Shown here one piece after another: positions 20,724-29,965 of a stretch of 51,750 nucleotides of DNA. Under the pieces are notes generated by a model that saw only the letters and a list, made by a program, of their open reading frames with translations, had not been told where the DNA came from and did no database searches. Made by a program: the position numbers and the translations under genes. How positions within the stretch are numbered: the stretch's first letter is position 1; each line of letters starts with the position of its first letter. This DNA is from Planococcus donghaensis MPA1U2 (GTDB lineage Bacteria > Bacillota > Bacilli > Bacillales_A > Planococcaceae): NCBI RefSeq assembly GCF_000189395.1, contig NZ_AEPB01000065.1, positions 1-51,750 on the forward strand, given 5' to 3'.

Positions 20724-22097
20724 ATGGCAAATACATATGCAGTAATTTTAGCGGCCGGCCAAGGAACGCGCATGAAGTCGAAATTGTACAAAGTACTTCA
20801 CCCAGTCTGCGGCATGCCAATGGTTGAACATGTCACAAGCAATGTTGAGCAACTTGGTGTTGAAAAAATCGTGACCGTCGTTGGCCACGGCGCAGAAAAA
20901 GTTCAGCAGCAATTGGGAGCAAAAAGTGAGTATGCTTTGCAAGCAGAACAGCTTGGAACAGCTCATGCGGTACAGCAAACAGCTTCCTTGATCGAAGGTT
21001 TAGCAGGTACAACATTAGTGGTTTGTGGTGATACGCCATTAATCCGTCCAGAAACGATGCAAGCTTTACTTGACCAACATACTGAAACAGGAGCAAAAGC
21101 AACAATTTTAACAGCAATTGCTGACAACCCAACAGGTTACGGCCGAATTCTTCGCAATAGCGAAGGCATTGTTGAAAAAATTGTTGAGCAAAAAGATGCT
21201 TCGTCAGAAGAACAACAAGTAAAAGAAATTAATACAGGAACTTATTGCTTTGACAACGAAGCGTTGTTTGAAGCGTTAAAATTAGTTTCTAATGATAATG
21301 TTCAAGGTGAGTATTACTTACCAGATGTTATTGAGATTCTACAAAAGCAAGGTGAGATCGTAGCCGCTTATGCAACAGACAGCTTTGATGAAACATTAGG
21401 AGTTAATGACCGTGTAGCATTAAGCCAAGCTGAGAACATTATGCGCAAACGAATTGCGGAAAAACATATGAGAGCGGGCGTATCAATTATTGATCCGGCA
21501 ACTGCTTATATTAGTGCGCAAGCTGAAATCGGAGCAGATACCATCATTCATCCGAACGTAACGATTGCAGGCGATACAAAAATTGGGGAAGATTGTGTTA
21601 TTTCGTCAAACAGCCAAATTGTGAATAGTGTGATTGGTGACCGTACAACAATTCGCAGTTCAGAAGTTTACGACAGCAGCATTGGTACGGACACAGCTGT
21701 TGGACCATTTGCACACGTTCGTCCGGAATCAGCTTTAGGCAACGATGTAAAAATCGGTAACTTTGTTGAAGTGAAAAAAGCCGAAATCGGAAACGATAGC
21801 AAAATTTCTCATTTAAGCTATATTGGCGATGCAACAGTTGGCACAGGTGTTAATATTGGGTGCGGGACCATTACTGTAAATTATGATGGCAAAAATAAAT
21901 TCCAAACCGTTATTGAAGATGATACGTTCATCGGTTGTAATTCAAATCTGATTGCACCGGTTACTGTAGGCAAAGGATCATATGTTGCTGCAGGATCTAC
22001 GATTTCCAAAAATGTACCTGAGGATTCATTGGCGATTGCTCGTTCGCGCCAGGAAAATAAAGAAGGCTATGCAAGTAAATTAAACAGGAAAAAATAG
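20724..22097 (+). CDS. glmU: Bifunctional GlmU: N-acetylglucosamine-1-P uridylyltransferase / glucosamine-1-P acetyltransferase
   Basis: Makes UDP-GlcNAc for peptidoglycan and wall polymers. The N-terminal pyrophosphorylase domain shows [23 protein letters not shown]; the C-terminal half is a left-handed beta-helix of hexapeptide repeats (roughly 255-430) with the acetyltransferase [10 protein letters not shown] block. 457 aa, full length. ATG 20724 after GGAGTGGAGGG. Co-oriented with prs, 15 bases downstream, as in B. subtilis. Confidence 0.97.
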   Translation: MANTYAVILAAGQGTRMKSKLYKVLHPVCGMPMVEHVTSNVEQLGVEKIVTVVGHGAEKVQQQLGAKSEYALQAEQLGTAHAVQQTASLIEGLAGTTLVVCGDTPLIRPETMQALLDQHTETGAKATILTAIADNPTGYGRILRNSEGIVEKIVEQKDASSEEQQVKEINTGTYCFDNEALFEALKLVSNDNVQGEYYLPDVIEILQKQGEIVAAYATDSFDETLGVNDRVALSQAENIMRKRIAEKHMRAGVSIIDPATAYISAQAEIGADTIIHPNVTIAGDTKIGEDCVISSNSQIVNSVIGDRTTIRSSEVYDSSIGTDTAVGPFAHVRPESALGNDVKIGNFVEVKKAEIGNDSKISHLSYIGDATVGTGVNIGCGTITVNYDGKNKFQTVIEDDTFIGCNSNLIAPVTVGKGSYVAAGSTISKNVPEDSLAIARSRQENKEGYASKLNRKK

Positions 22098-22112
22098 GAG
22101 GGTTCACACCTA

Positions 22113-23075
22113 ATGGGCTATCAAAATGCAAACTCGAAATTGAAAATCTTTTCATTGAATTCGAACCAGGAGCTAGCGGAAGAAATTTCTGAACATGCAG
22201 GTATTCCACTTGGAAAAAGTTCAGTAACACATTTCAGCGATGGTGAAATCCAAATTAATATTGAAGAAAGTATTCGTGGCTACGATGTATTTATCGTGCA
22301 ATCGACTTCTCAGCCGGTTAACGAAAACTTGATGGAACTATTAATTATGATTGACGCTGTTAAACGTGCTTCTGCTCGTACAGTCAACGTCGTAATGCCT
22401 TACTATGGTTATGCACGACAAGACCGTAAAGCCCGTTCACGTGAACCGATTACAGCGAAATTAGTAGCGAACTTATTGGAAACTGCAGGAGCAACTCGTG
22501 TCATCGTACTTGATTTGCATGCTCCTCAAATTCAAGGGTTCTTCGATATTTTGATTGACCACTTGGTAGCTGTACCATTGCTTTCTGATTATTTCCTGAA
22601 TGAAAGTGGCGTTGACCTTGAAAATGTGATCATCGTTTCACCTGACCACGGCGGAGTTACTCGCGCACGTAAGATGGCGGATCGTTTGAAAGCACCAATC
22701 GCCATTATTGATAAACGTCGTCCAAAACCAAACGTTGCTGAAGTTATGAACATTGTTGGTAACGTAGAAGGCAAAACGGCGATTATTATTGATGACATTA
22801 TTGATACAGCAGGAACGATTTCGATTGCTGCGAGTGCATTAATCGAAAGCGGTGCGAAAGAAGTCTTTGCATGCTGTACTCACCCAGTTCTATCGGGTCC
22901 AGCTGTACAACGTATCAATGATTCGGTTATCAAGGAATTGATCATCACCAATTCAATTGCATTGCCTGAAGAAAAGAAATCTCCTAAGATTAAGCAGTTA
23001 TCTGTAGCTCGTTTATTGGCAGAGACAATTGTTCGTGTTCACGAGCAAAAATCTGTCAGCACTCTGTTTGATTGA
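22113..23075 (+). CDS. prs: Ribose-phosphate pyrophosphokinase (PRPP synthetase)
   Basis: Makes PRPP from ribose 5-phosphate and ATP, the ligand of PurR and the substrate of HprT, both encoded in this window. Motifs: [25 protein letters not shown] and the PRPP loop DDIIDTAGT. 320 aa. AATAGGAGGG precedes ATG. In an operon with glmU. Confidence 0.97.
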   Translation: MGYQNANSKLKIFSLNSNQELAEEISEHAGIPLGKSSVTHFSDGEIQINIEESIRGYDVFIVQSTSQPVNENLMELLIMIDAVKRASARTVNVVMPYYGYARQDRKARSREPITAKLVANLLETAGATRVIVLDLHAPQIQGFFDILIDHLVAVPLLSDYFLNESGVDLENVIIVSPDHGGVTRARKMADRLKAPIAIIDKRRPKPNVAEVMNIVGNVEGKTAIIIDDIIDTAGTISIAASALIESGAKEVFACCTHPVLSGPAVQRINDSVIKELIITNSIALPEEKKSPKIKQLSVARLLAETIVRVHEQKSVSTLFD

Positions 23076-23103
23076 TCATTTGTAAGACCTTTCGATGCTC
23101 TAT

Positions 23104-23129
23104 GTTTCATTAAGATGCGACACGGGTAT
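23104..23129 (+). promoter_or_regulatory. Sigma-B-type promoter of ctc
   Basis: GTTTCA (23104-23109), 14-base spacer, exact GGGTAT (23124-23129), matching the general-stress sigma-B pattern. B. subtilis ctc is a classic sigma-B target. Confidence 0.72.
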
Positions 23130-23187
23130 GTACCAAGTATGTACTTATCGTGAACATGTACTTTAATATAACTGGAGGCTGAAATCA

Positions 23188-23832
23188 ATGGTAAAAATGA
23201 CCGCGCAAAAAAGAGAAAGCAGCAATAAGAATTCTGCATTAACGGAACTTCGTTCACAAGGCAATGTGCCAGGCGTAGTTTATGGCTTTAAAACAGAAAC
23301 AACACCAGTAACGGTAACTGAGATCGATTTGATCAAAACGTTACGTGAATCTGGACGTAATGGCGTCATCAAATTAGAAATTGACGGTACGACTAAAAAT
23401 GTTGTATTGAGCGATTATCAAATGGATGCGTTAAAAGGCAGCTTTAAGCACGTCGACTTTTTAGCTATCAATATGTCTGATGAGCTAGAAGTATCTGCAG
23501 CTGTTCACTTAACTGGTGAATCAGCAGGCGAAAAAGAGGGTGGCTTTATCACTCAGCCAAACCGTGAAGTAAATATCCGCGTGAAGCCATCTGATATTCC
23601 GGATGCACTAGAAGTAGACATCACGGACCTAGCGATTGGCGAAACGATTACGGTTGGCGATATTCGTGGAACGGTTTCTTATGAAATTCTTGACGAAGAC
23701 GACTTTATCCTTGTTTCTGCAACTGCTCCTCGTACACAAGATGAAATGGACGAACTTGATGCAGGCACAGATGAAAATGCAGAACCAGAAGTGGTTGGCA
23801 GCGAAGATTCTGAAGAAGATAAAGAAGCATAA
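23188..23832 (+). CDS. ctc: Ribosomal protein bL25 / general stress protein Ctc
   Basis: Two-domain TL5-type L25 that binds 5S rRNA on the ribosome, stress-induced in Bacillus. N-terminal part: KRESSNKNSALTELRSQGNVPGVVYG; the C-terminal beta domain includes ITQPNREVNIRVKPSDIP. The tail is strongly acidic (Glu/Asp-rich, last 30 residues). 214 aa. Start at ATG 23188, nine bases after GGAGG; ATG 23197 is too far from it. Confidence 0.94.
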   Translation: MVKMTAQKRESSNKNSALTELRSQGNVPGVVYGFKTETTPVTVTEIDLIKTLRESGRNGVIKLEIDGTTKNVVLSDYQMDALKGSFKHVDFLAINMSDELEVSAAVHLTGESAGEKEGGFITQPNREVNIRVKPSDIPDALEVDITDLAIGETITVGDIRGTVSYEILDEDDFILVSATAPRTQDEMDELDAGTDENAEPEVVGSEDSEEDKEA

Positions 23833-23842
23833 ATACAAATGG

Positions 23843-23877
23843 AAAATAGGGACTGTCGAGAGACAGTCTCTATTTTT
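23843..23877 (+). terminator. ctc terminator
   Basis: AATAGGGACTGTC pairs with GACAGTCTCTATT (one wobble), loop GAGA, T-run. Confidence 0.92.
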
Positions 23878-23962
23878 ACGTTCTACGAAGAGCCGCATAT
23901 GCTTTTTTTATAAACTAATTATGATAAAATAAAAAACAGCGATAAAGCAAAGGAAGATGGAC

Positions 23963-24526
23963 ATGAAACTGATTATCGGTCTGGGCAATCCGGGCAAGAC
24001 ATATGAAGATACGCGGCATAATATTGGCTTTAAAGTAATTGACTACTTGGCAAGTCAATGGGATGCGCCATTAACGCAATCTAAATTTAAAGGCATGTAT
24101 TCCGTAAGTCACCGGCCAGAAGGCAAAGTGATACTGTTAAAGCCATTAACATACATGAATTTATCTGGTGAAAGCGTTGCGGCCTTAATGGATTACTATA
24201 ATATTGAGTTAAAAGATATAATCGTTATTTACGATGACTTGGATTTACCAACAGGGCAGTTAAGATTACGCCAAAAAGGCAGTGCGGGTGGTCATAATGG
24301 CATTAAGTCGTTAATTCAGCATTTAGGGAATCAGGAATTCAACCGTTTACGCATAGGGATTAGTCGTCCGCCAGCAGGTATGAAAGTACCGGATTACGTA
24401 TTGCAGCGATTTTCGACAGAAGAAATTCCAGAAATGACCGCAGCGATTAAAAAAAGTGCGGCTGCTTGTGAAACCTGGCTGTCTAAACCTTATATAGAAG
24501 TTATGAATGAATTTAATGGAATTTAA
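23963..24526 (+). CDS. pth: Peptidyl-tRNA hydrolase (SpoVC)
   Basis: Recycles peptidyl-tRNA that drops off ribosomes; essential in most bacteria. [18 protein letters not shown] contains the catalytic histidine, and [15 protein letters not shown] and [11 protein letters not shown] are family blocks. Start at ATG 23963 (187 aa) because AAAGGAAG is correctly spaced to it and [11 protein letters not shown] is the usual N-terminus; ATG 23957 is in frame but nearly touches the ribosome site. In B. subtilis fin follows; here mfd is next after 69 bases. Confidence 0.95.
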   Translation: MKLIIGLGNPGKTYEDTRHNIGFKVIDYLASQWDAPLTQSKFKGMYSVSHRPEGKVILLKPLTYMNLSGESVAALMDYYNIELKDIIVIYDDLDLPTGQLRLRQKGSAGGHNGIKSLIQHLGNQEFNRLRIGISRPPAGMKVPDYVLQRFSTEEIPEMTAAIKKSAAACETWLSKPYIEVMNEFNGI

Positions 24527-24527
24527 C

Positions 24528-24560
24528 CGCTTTGACGCATTTGGCGTTCAGAGCTTTTTT
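24528..24560 (+). terminator. pth terminator
   Basis: GCTTTGACGC and GCGTTCAGAGC form a stem with one bulge and a mismatch, followed by a six-T run. Confidence 0.7.
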
Positions 24561-24595
24561 CTGTTTTGTGTATTTTGTTGAGAGGAGGAAGTTGG

Positions 24596-27500
24596 ATGAA
24601 CCACATTTTACAGATATTTTCGGAGGATACACAGACACAACGATTTATAGAGGACTTAAAACAAGGAAATGATCACCAATTGATCTCTGGTTTATCTGGC
24701 AGCGCACGCCCAATTTTTTATCAAACCATCTGGTCGGAACTAGAAGAGCCTTTATTAATTGTGACACCTAACTTATTGCACGCTCAACGTATATATGATG
24801 ACTTGGTGCGTTTGATGGGAGAAAAACAAGTCCATCTTTATCCCGCAGAAGAATTAATCGCAGCCGAAGTGTCTTTTTCTGGTCCTGAATTGAGGGCTCA
24901 CCGCATTGATACGTTAGATCATATGAAAAGTGTTGGGAAAGGCATCTACATCACACCTGTTGCAGGAATGCGTAAGTTATTACCGACAAAAGAACAATGG
25001 GATTATGCTACTTTACGAATTGCGGAAGGTGAAGAACTCGATACAGACGAATGGCTATTAAAATTGGTGGCAATGGGGTACTCTCGTACACCAATGGTAA
25101 CTACGCCGGGAGAATTTGCGCTTCGTGGGGGCATTTTGGATATTTATCCACTGAATTTTGAACACCCAGTACGCATTGAGTTGTTCGATACAGAAGTAGA
25201 TTCCCTGCGTCTATTTTCAGCAGAAGATCAACGTTCGCTTGAAAAAGTCCAGTCGCTTTGTATTTTACCAGCCAATGAATTGGTATTATCAGCCGATCAA
25301 CGCATTCTGCTAGCAGAAAAGCTGGAAGCACAACTTGCTTCTAGTTTGAAAAAAATAAAAGCTGACGATACGAAAGCGTTAATGATGCAACACATCCAAC
25401 ATGACATTGACTTATTGAAACAAGGAGAAACTCCAGAGCAATTGGCGAAATATGCTTCTTTAATCGATACGCAATCCGCATTTTTAGGTGATTATTTCCC
25501 GGGGAATGGATTGGTCTTTTTTGATGAGCTCGGACGGATTCAAGAAATGACAGATACATTAGAACGTGAGGAAGGCGATTGGATTGTTTCGCTACTTGAA
25601 GAAGGAAAGTTTGTTCACGATGTTTCGTTAACGTATACGTTCCGGGAAATGATGTCGAAACTAGAACAAAAAGTAACCTTTTTATCTTTATTTGTTCGGA
25701 CGTTCCCGATGGTATCCATCAAAAAATCATTGGCTTTTTCATGCAAGCCAATGCAGTCGTTCCATGGACAAATGCATTTGCTAAAAGCAGAGATGGAGCG
25801 ATGGACATTAGGAAAGTCGCAAATCTTCATCGTCGCAGGGGGAGAAGAACGCTTAGAAAAAGTACGTTCCGTATTAGCGGACTACGATATGGAAGCTGTA
25901 ATTGCTACCTCTGCTACTGAAATTCAAGGCGGTCAAATTTATTTGGTTGATGGGGAATTGTCAACGGGTTTTGAAATGCCGTTGCAACGACTGACTGTTA
26001 TTACAGACTCCGAATTGTTTAAGCAGCAACCGAAAAAGAAAACACGCGCACAAAAACTAACGAATGCAGAGCGCATCAAAAGCTACTCGGAGATTAAGCC
26101 AGGTGATTACATTGTTCACATCCACCACGGAATTGGTCGCTTTGTAGGGATCGAAACGCTTGAAAGTGGAGGCGTGCATAAAGATTACTTGCACATCGTT
26201 TACAAAGCTGATGATAAATTATTTGTGCCAGTCGATAAAATCGATTTAATTCAAAAATACATCGCTTCTGAAGAAAAAGAACCAAAACTGCATAAAATGG
26301 GTGGCGCAGAGTGGAAGAAAACGCGCACAAAAGTGTCGGCTGCCGTTCAAGATATTGCTGATGACTTGATCAAGCTGTATGCAGAACGTGAAGCGTTGAG
26401 AGGCTTTGCTTTTTCCGAAGAGCAAGACATGCAACGTCAATTTGAAGCTGAGTTTCCGTACGAAGAAACAACCGATCAATTGCGTTCTATCAATGAAGTA
26501 AAACGTGACATGGAAAATGAACGACCGATGGACCGTCTCATCTGTGGAGATGTGGGCTATGGGAAAACAGAAGTGGCCATTCGTGCAGCATTTAAAGCAG
26601 TGCTCGATGGCAAGCAAGTAGCGTTTCTTGTGCCAACCACAATTTTGGCACAGCAACATTTTGAAACGATGAGCGAACGGTTTAAAGAGTATCCGATTAC
26701 AGTTGGATTAATGAGTCGCTTCCGTTCGAAAAAACAGCAAACAGAAACTGTTAAAGGTTTGAAAAATGGATCAGTGGATATTGTGGTGGGAACACATCGC
26801 ATCCTATCAAAAGACATGCACTATAAAGACTTAGGCTTATTAATCATTGATGAAGAGCAACGTTTTGGTGTGACGCATAAAGAAAAAATTAAACAAATGA
26901 AAACCAATGTCGATGTTTTAACGCTTACCGCAACGCCAATTCCGCGAACGCTCCATATGTCGATGATTGGTGTACGCGATTTGTCAGTAATTGAAACACC
27001 ACCAGCCAACCGCTTTCCTGTGCAAAGTTATGTGATGGAACATAATGGGGCACTCGTGCGCGAAGCAATTGAACGCGAAATGGCACGTGGTGGCCAAGTG
27101 TTTTATTTGTATAACCGTGTAGATGATATGACACGGAAAGTAGAAGAAATTCAACAATTGGTACCGGAAGCACGCGTTGGGTATGCGCACGGACAAATGA
27201 GTGAAACAGAACTCGAATCGGTCATTTTGAGTTTTCTAGATGGTGATTACGATGTTTTAGTGACAACGACAATTATCGAAACCGGCATTGATATTCCAAA
27301 TGTTAATACATTGATTGTGTACAATGCCGATCGAATGGGCTTATCGCAGCTCTATCAATTGCGTGGGCGCGTTGGACGTTCGAGTCGGGTGGCGTATGCA
27401 TACTTTATGTATCAGCGTGATAAAGTGTTAACCGATGTTGCAGAAAAACGGTTGATGGCCATTAAAGAATTTACGGAGCTTGGTTCAGGGTTTAAAATCG

Positions 27501-28129
27501 CTATGCGTGATTTAACGATTCGCGGAGCAGGGAATTTGCTCGGTTCACAACAACACGGCTTTATTGATTCAGTTGGTTTTGATTTGTATTCGCAAATGCT
27601 GCAAGAAGCAATTGATGAGCGTCAAACAGGCGTTAAAAAAGAAGTAGTGCCGGAAATTGAAATTTCACTCGATGTAGATGCTTATATTCCAGATACTTAT
27701 ATAAGTGACGGCTATCAAAAGATTCAAATGTACAAACGGGTCAAAGGCATCGAAACAGAAGAAGAAATGCGTGAGTTGCAAGACGAATTGATCGATCGTT
27801 TCGGGGATATGCCAACTGAAACGGATAGCTTATTGCGCATTGCACGTATGAAAGTGTGGGCGCGCGAAGTCGGGGTAGAATCGATTAAGCAAAATGGCAA
27901 AATTGTTTCAGTTCGTTTAAGTGAAAAAGGTACTTCTAGCATCAATGGAGGAAAAGTCGTCGAAGAATCTGCCACATACGGTCGCGCAGTTGGATTTAGT
28001 ATGTCTGGCCAGCAATTGGTTATGACCATTGATGAAAATAAAACCAAAAAACAACACCCATTTGATGTTCTTGAAGGCATGATGAAACTATTGCCGGAAT
28101 CGCTACGTGAAGAAAAAGCGGTTTTATAA
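24596..28129 (+). CDS. mfd: Transcription-repair coupling factor Mfd
   Basis: SF2 translocase that removes stalled RNA polymerase and recruits UvrA. Order: UvrB-like domains (about 1-350), RNA polymerase interaction domain (KPGDYIVHIHHGIGRFVGIE, about 500), helicase with Walker A GDVGYGKTE (651-659) and DEEQ (752-755), TATPIPRTL, QLRGRVGRS, and a C-terminal UvrA-binding autoinhibitory domain. From ATG 24596, after AGAGGAGG, the protein is 1177 aa, equal to B. subtilis. In B. subtilis spoVT follows; here a repeat-like sequence takes its place. Confidence 0.97.
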   Translation: MNHILQIFSEDTQTQRFIEDLKQGNDHQLISGLSGSARPIFYQTIWSELEEPLLIVTPNLLHAQRIYDDLVRLMGEKQVHLYPAEELIAAEVSFSGPELRAHRIDTLDHMKSVGKGIYITPVAGMRKLLPTKEQWDYATLRIAEGEELDTDEWLLKLVAMGYSRTPMVTTPGEFALRGGILDIYPLNFEHPVRIELFDTEVDSLRLFSAEDQRSLEKVQSLCILPANELVLSADQRILLAEKLEAQLASSLKKIKADDTKALMMQHIQHDIDLLKQGETPEQLAKYASLIDTQSAFLGDYFPGNGLVFFDELGRIQEMTDTLEREEGDWIVSLLEEGKFVHDVSLTYTFREMMSKLEQKVTFLSLFVRTFPMVSIKKSLAFSCKPMQSFHGQMHLLKAEMERWTLGKSQIFIVAGGEERLEKVRSVLADYDMEAVIATSATEIQGGQIYLVDGELSTGFEMPLQRLTVITDSELFKQQPKKKTRAQKLTNAERIKSYSEIKPGDYIVHIHHGIGRFVGIETLESGGVHKDYLHIVYKADDKLFVPVDKIDLIQKYIASEEKEPKLHKMGGAEWKKTRTKVSAAVQDIADDLIKLYAEREALRGFAFSEEQDMQRQFEAEFPYEETTDQLRSINEVKRDMENERPMDRLICGDVGYGKTEVAIRAAFKAVLDGKQVAFLVPTTILAQQHFETMSERFKEYPITVGLMSRFRSKKQQTETVKGLKNGSVDIVVGTHRILSKDMHYKDLGLLIIDEEQRFGVTHKEKIKQMKTNVDVLTLTATPIPRTLHMSMIGVRDLSVIETPPANRFPVQSYVMEHNGALVREAIEREMARGGQVFYLYNRVDDMTRKVEEIQQLVPEARVGYAHGQMSETELESVILSFLDGDYDVLVTTTIIETGIDIPNVNTLIVYNADRMGLSQLYQLRGRVGRSSRVAYAYFMYQRDKVLTDVAEKRLMAIKEFTELGSGFKIAMRDLTIRGAGNLLGSQQHGFIDSVGFDLYSQMLQEAIDERQTGVKKEVVPEIEISLDVDAYIPDTYISDGYQKIQMYKRVKGIETEEEMRELQDELIDRFGDMPTETDSLLRIARMKVWAREVGVESIKQNGKIVSVRLSEKGTSSINGGKVVEESATYGRAVGFSMSGQQLVMTIDENKTKKQHPFDVLEGMMKLLPESLREEKAVL

Positions 28130-28213
28130 ATGGAGAGAGTAGATTTTGATGGAGTTATTCTATAAATTAGCACCGCTCTTCTAGCTGAATAGTAGTAATA
28201 GTAGTAAAGAAAT

Positions 28214-28318
28214 CACTCAGCGCCGGCGCGTACAAGGGCTAGGCGAAGCGATAGGACGGGTGCTTTTCCCGGCTTATTGCGAGAGCCATGCCCAAAGCGC
28301 CCGAAGCGATTTATAGAA
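28214..28318. repeat. GC-rich structured intergenic element, probably a dispersed repeat
   Basis: A GC-rich block in an otherwise AT-rich gap between mfd and yabM (28130-28360, no gene seen). It contains the palindrome GCGCCGGCGC (28220-28229), small hairpins CGGG...CCCG and GGCT...AGCC, and a direct repeat CGAAGCGAT at 28244-28252 and 28302-28310. It resembles small dispersed intergenic elements that I recall from Bacillaceae and Planococcaceae genomes; copy number could not be tested. Confidence 0.5.
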
Positions 28319-28360
28319 AAGCAACATAACGTTAATGTCAGAAAGAGAAGAGTGAAACCT

Positions 28361-29965
28361 TTGAACAGTGAAGGCACAATGAAATCATTTATGAAAGGGG
28401 CGGTCTTGCTTACTATCGCAGGGTTTATCGTGAAATTGCTCAGTGCCATTTACCGAGTGCCTTTTCAAAACCTTGTCGGAGACCAAGGCTTTTATATTTA
28501 CCAGCAAGTGTATCCGTTTGTCGCCATTTTCGGCATATGGACTTCTTACGGCTTTGCCGTGGCAATCTCTAAACTATTAGCAGATAACCATCAGTCGGCG
28601 CACCGAGCCATTTTACGCATTGCATTTAGTTATGTAGCTACCATTTCCATTGCCGTATTTACGTTATTGTTTTTTGGCGCAGAACTGCTTGCCGGCTGGA
28701 TGGGTGATGCGAAATTAGATAGTTTGCTCAAAGTAGGTGCGTTTGCCGTTTTATTAATGGCACCACTCGCCATGTTAAAAGGCTATTTTCAATCGAGCAA
28801 TAATATGGCACCCGTTGCCTATGCGCAAGTTATCGAACAAGGTTTACGTGTCGCGGTTATATTAATTGGTACATGGATTGTGATTTCGCAAGGATTTTCT
28901 TTGTATGTCGCAGGTCAAATGGCGATGCTTGGTGCTGTTGCAGGTGGTTTTGGAGCCGTTTTTTTATTATTGCTGTATTTCCGTCGTCATTTTGGTTTTT
29001 TAAACCAGCACTCTACAGTCCGAACTTGGCCTGTGCTTAAAGAAATGACCGCCATCAGTTTAAGTGTCAGCATGAGTTCATTAATTTTGGTGCTTTTTCA
29101 ATTAGTAGATTCGTTTACGGTATTTCGATTGTTAGAAGAAAGTGGTCTAGCTCGATTGACAGCGATGGAACTAAAAGGAGTATACGATCGCGGTCAGCCA
29201 TTGGTACAGTTCGGTATTTTAATCGCTACTTCACTCACCTTGGCGATTGTGCCGTTAGTCGCGCGAACTTCTCGGAACACGAGCGGGCGATCAGCCGACA
29301 TGTATGCTCGTTTAGCTTTTCGAGTATCGTTTTTGTTTGCGTTCGCTGCTGCAGTTGGACTCACTTTCGTTATGCCTTATGTCAATGAAACCTTATTTCA
29401 AACGCGCGAACAGTCATGGACCTTAATCATTTTTAGCTGGCAAATTGTTTGGATGTCTTTATTACTCATCATGACAGCGATGCTTCACGGACTTGGGAAG
29501 GTAAGGGTACCGGCTGTATTATTAATATCAGGCTTAGTAGTGAAAGTCATTTGCAACTTACTGTTAGTACCTGCTTGGGGAATAGCGGGAGCGGCTGTAG
29601 CTGGAAATATCGGCTTAGCGTTAATTGTTTTTTGTTTACTTTTGTATTTTAAAAAAGTGTGGCCATTGCAATTTGCACCTGTTTCTTATTATAGCTGGCT
29701 TGTCGGAGCTGGGATGGCCATGTCTGCCGTAGTGTTAGGGTGGTCACTTTTGGCGGATAGCTTTTTATTTGCCGGTTTATCAAGCCGTGTTAGCGCAGCA
29801 CTTACTACGATGACGGCCATTCCACTGGGTGCTTTCGTCTTTATGGCCATTGTTGGTAAAAGTCGAATCATTACGGAAAAAGAATGGTACATCATTCCAC
29901 TTGGTCGTAAGTTGGCTAAGTTACAATTAGCAATAAACTCAAAGAAAAAAGGTGAAAAGCAATGA
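28361..29965 (+). CDS. yabM: Polysaccharide/lipid-II-type flippase family protein (YabM)
   Basis: Polytopic membrane protein of the MOP exporter superfamily (MurJ/Wzx/SpoVB relatives), expected to flip lipid-linked oligosaccharides. About 14 hydrophobic segments, first in KGAVLLTIAGFIVKLLSAIYRVPF and last near residue 505. The family block YRVPFQNLVGDQGFYIYQQVYPF is present. I place the start at TTG 28361; ATG 28379 (with AAGG four bases upstream) is equally possible. The frame is open to 28277, but that part lies in the repeat-like sequence. The stop overlaps the yabN start. Substrate unknown. Confidence 0.85.
   Translation: MNSEGTMKSFMKGAVLLTIAGFIVKLLSAIYRVPFQNLVGDQGFYIYQQVYPFVAIFGIWTSYGFAVAISKLLADNHQSAHRAILRIAFSYVATISIAVFTLLFFGAELLAGWMGDAKLDSLLKVGAFAVLLMAPLAMLKGYFQSSNNMAPVAYAQVIEQGLRVAVILIGTWIVISQGFSLYVAGQMAMLGAVAGGFGAVFLLLLYFRRHFGFLNQHSTVRTWPVLKEMTAISLSVSMSSLILVLFQLVDSFTVFRLLEESGLARLTAMELKGVYDRGQPLVQFGILIATSLTLAIVPLVARTSRNTSGRSADMYARLAFRVSFLFAFAAAVGLTFVMPYVNETLFQTREQSWTLIIFSWQIVWMSLLLIMTAMLHGLGKVRVPAVLLISGLVVKVICNLLLVPAWGIAGAAVAGNIGLALIVFCLLLYFKKVWPLQFAPVSYYSWLVGAGMAMSAVVLGWSLLADSFLFAGLSSRVSAALTTMTAIPLGAFVFMAIVGKSRIITEKEWYIIPLGRKLAKLQLAINSKKKGEKQ

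Noticed and set aside
26246-26659. 137-codon minus-strand open frame within mfd
   Set aside because: Composition is that of reverse-complemented coding sequence; mfd is unmistakable on the other strand.
27724-28173. 149-codon minus-strand open frame at the end of mfd
   Set aside because: Antiparallel shadow of mfd coding sequence; no domain or ribosome site.
28277-28360. N-terminal extension of yabM (MREPCPKRPKRFIEK...)
   Set aside because: It is translated from the GC-rich repeat-like block and does not resemble a flippase N-terminus.
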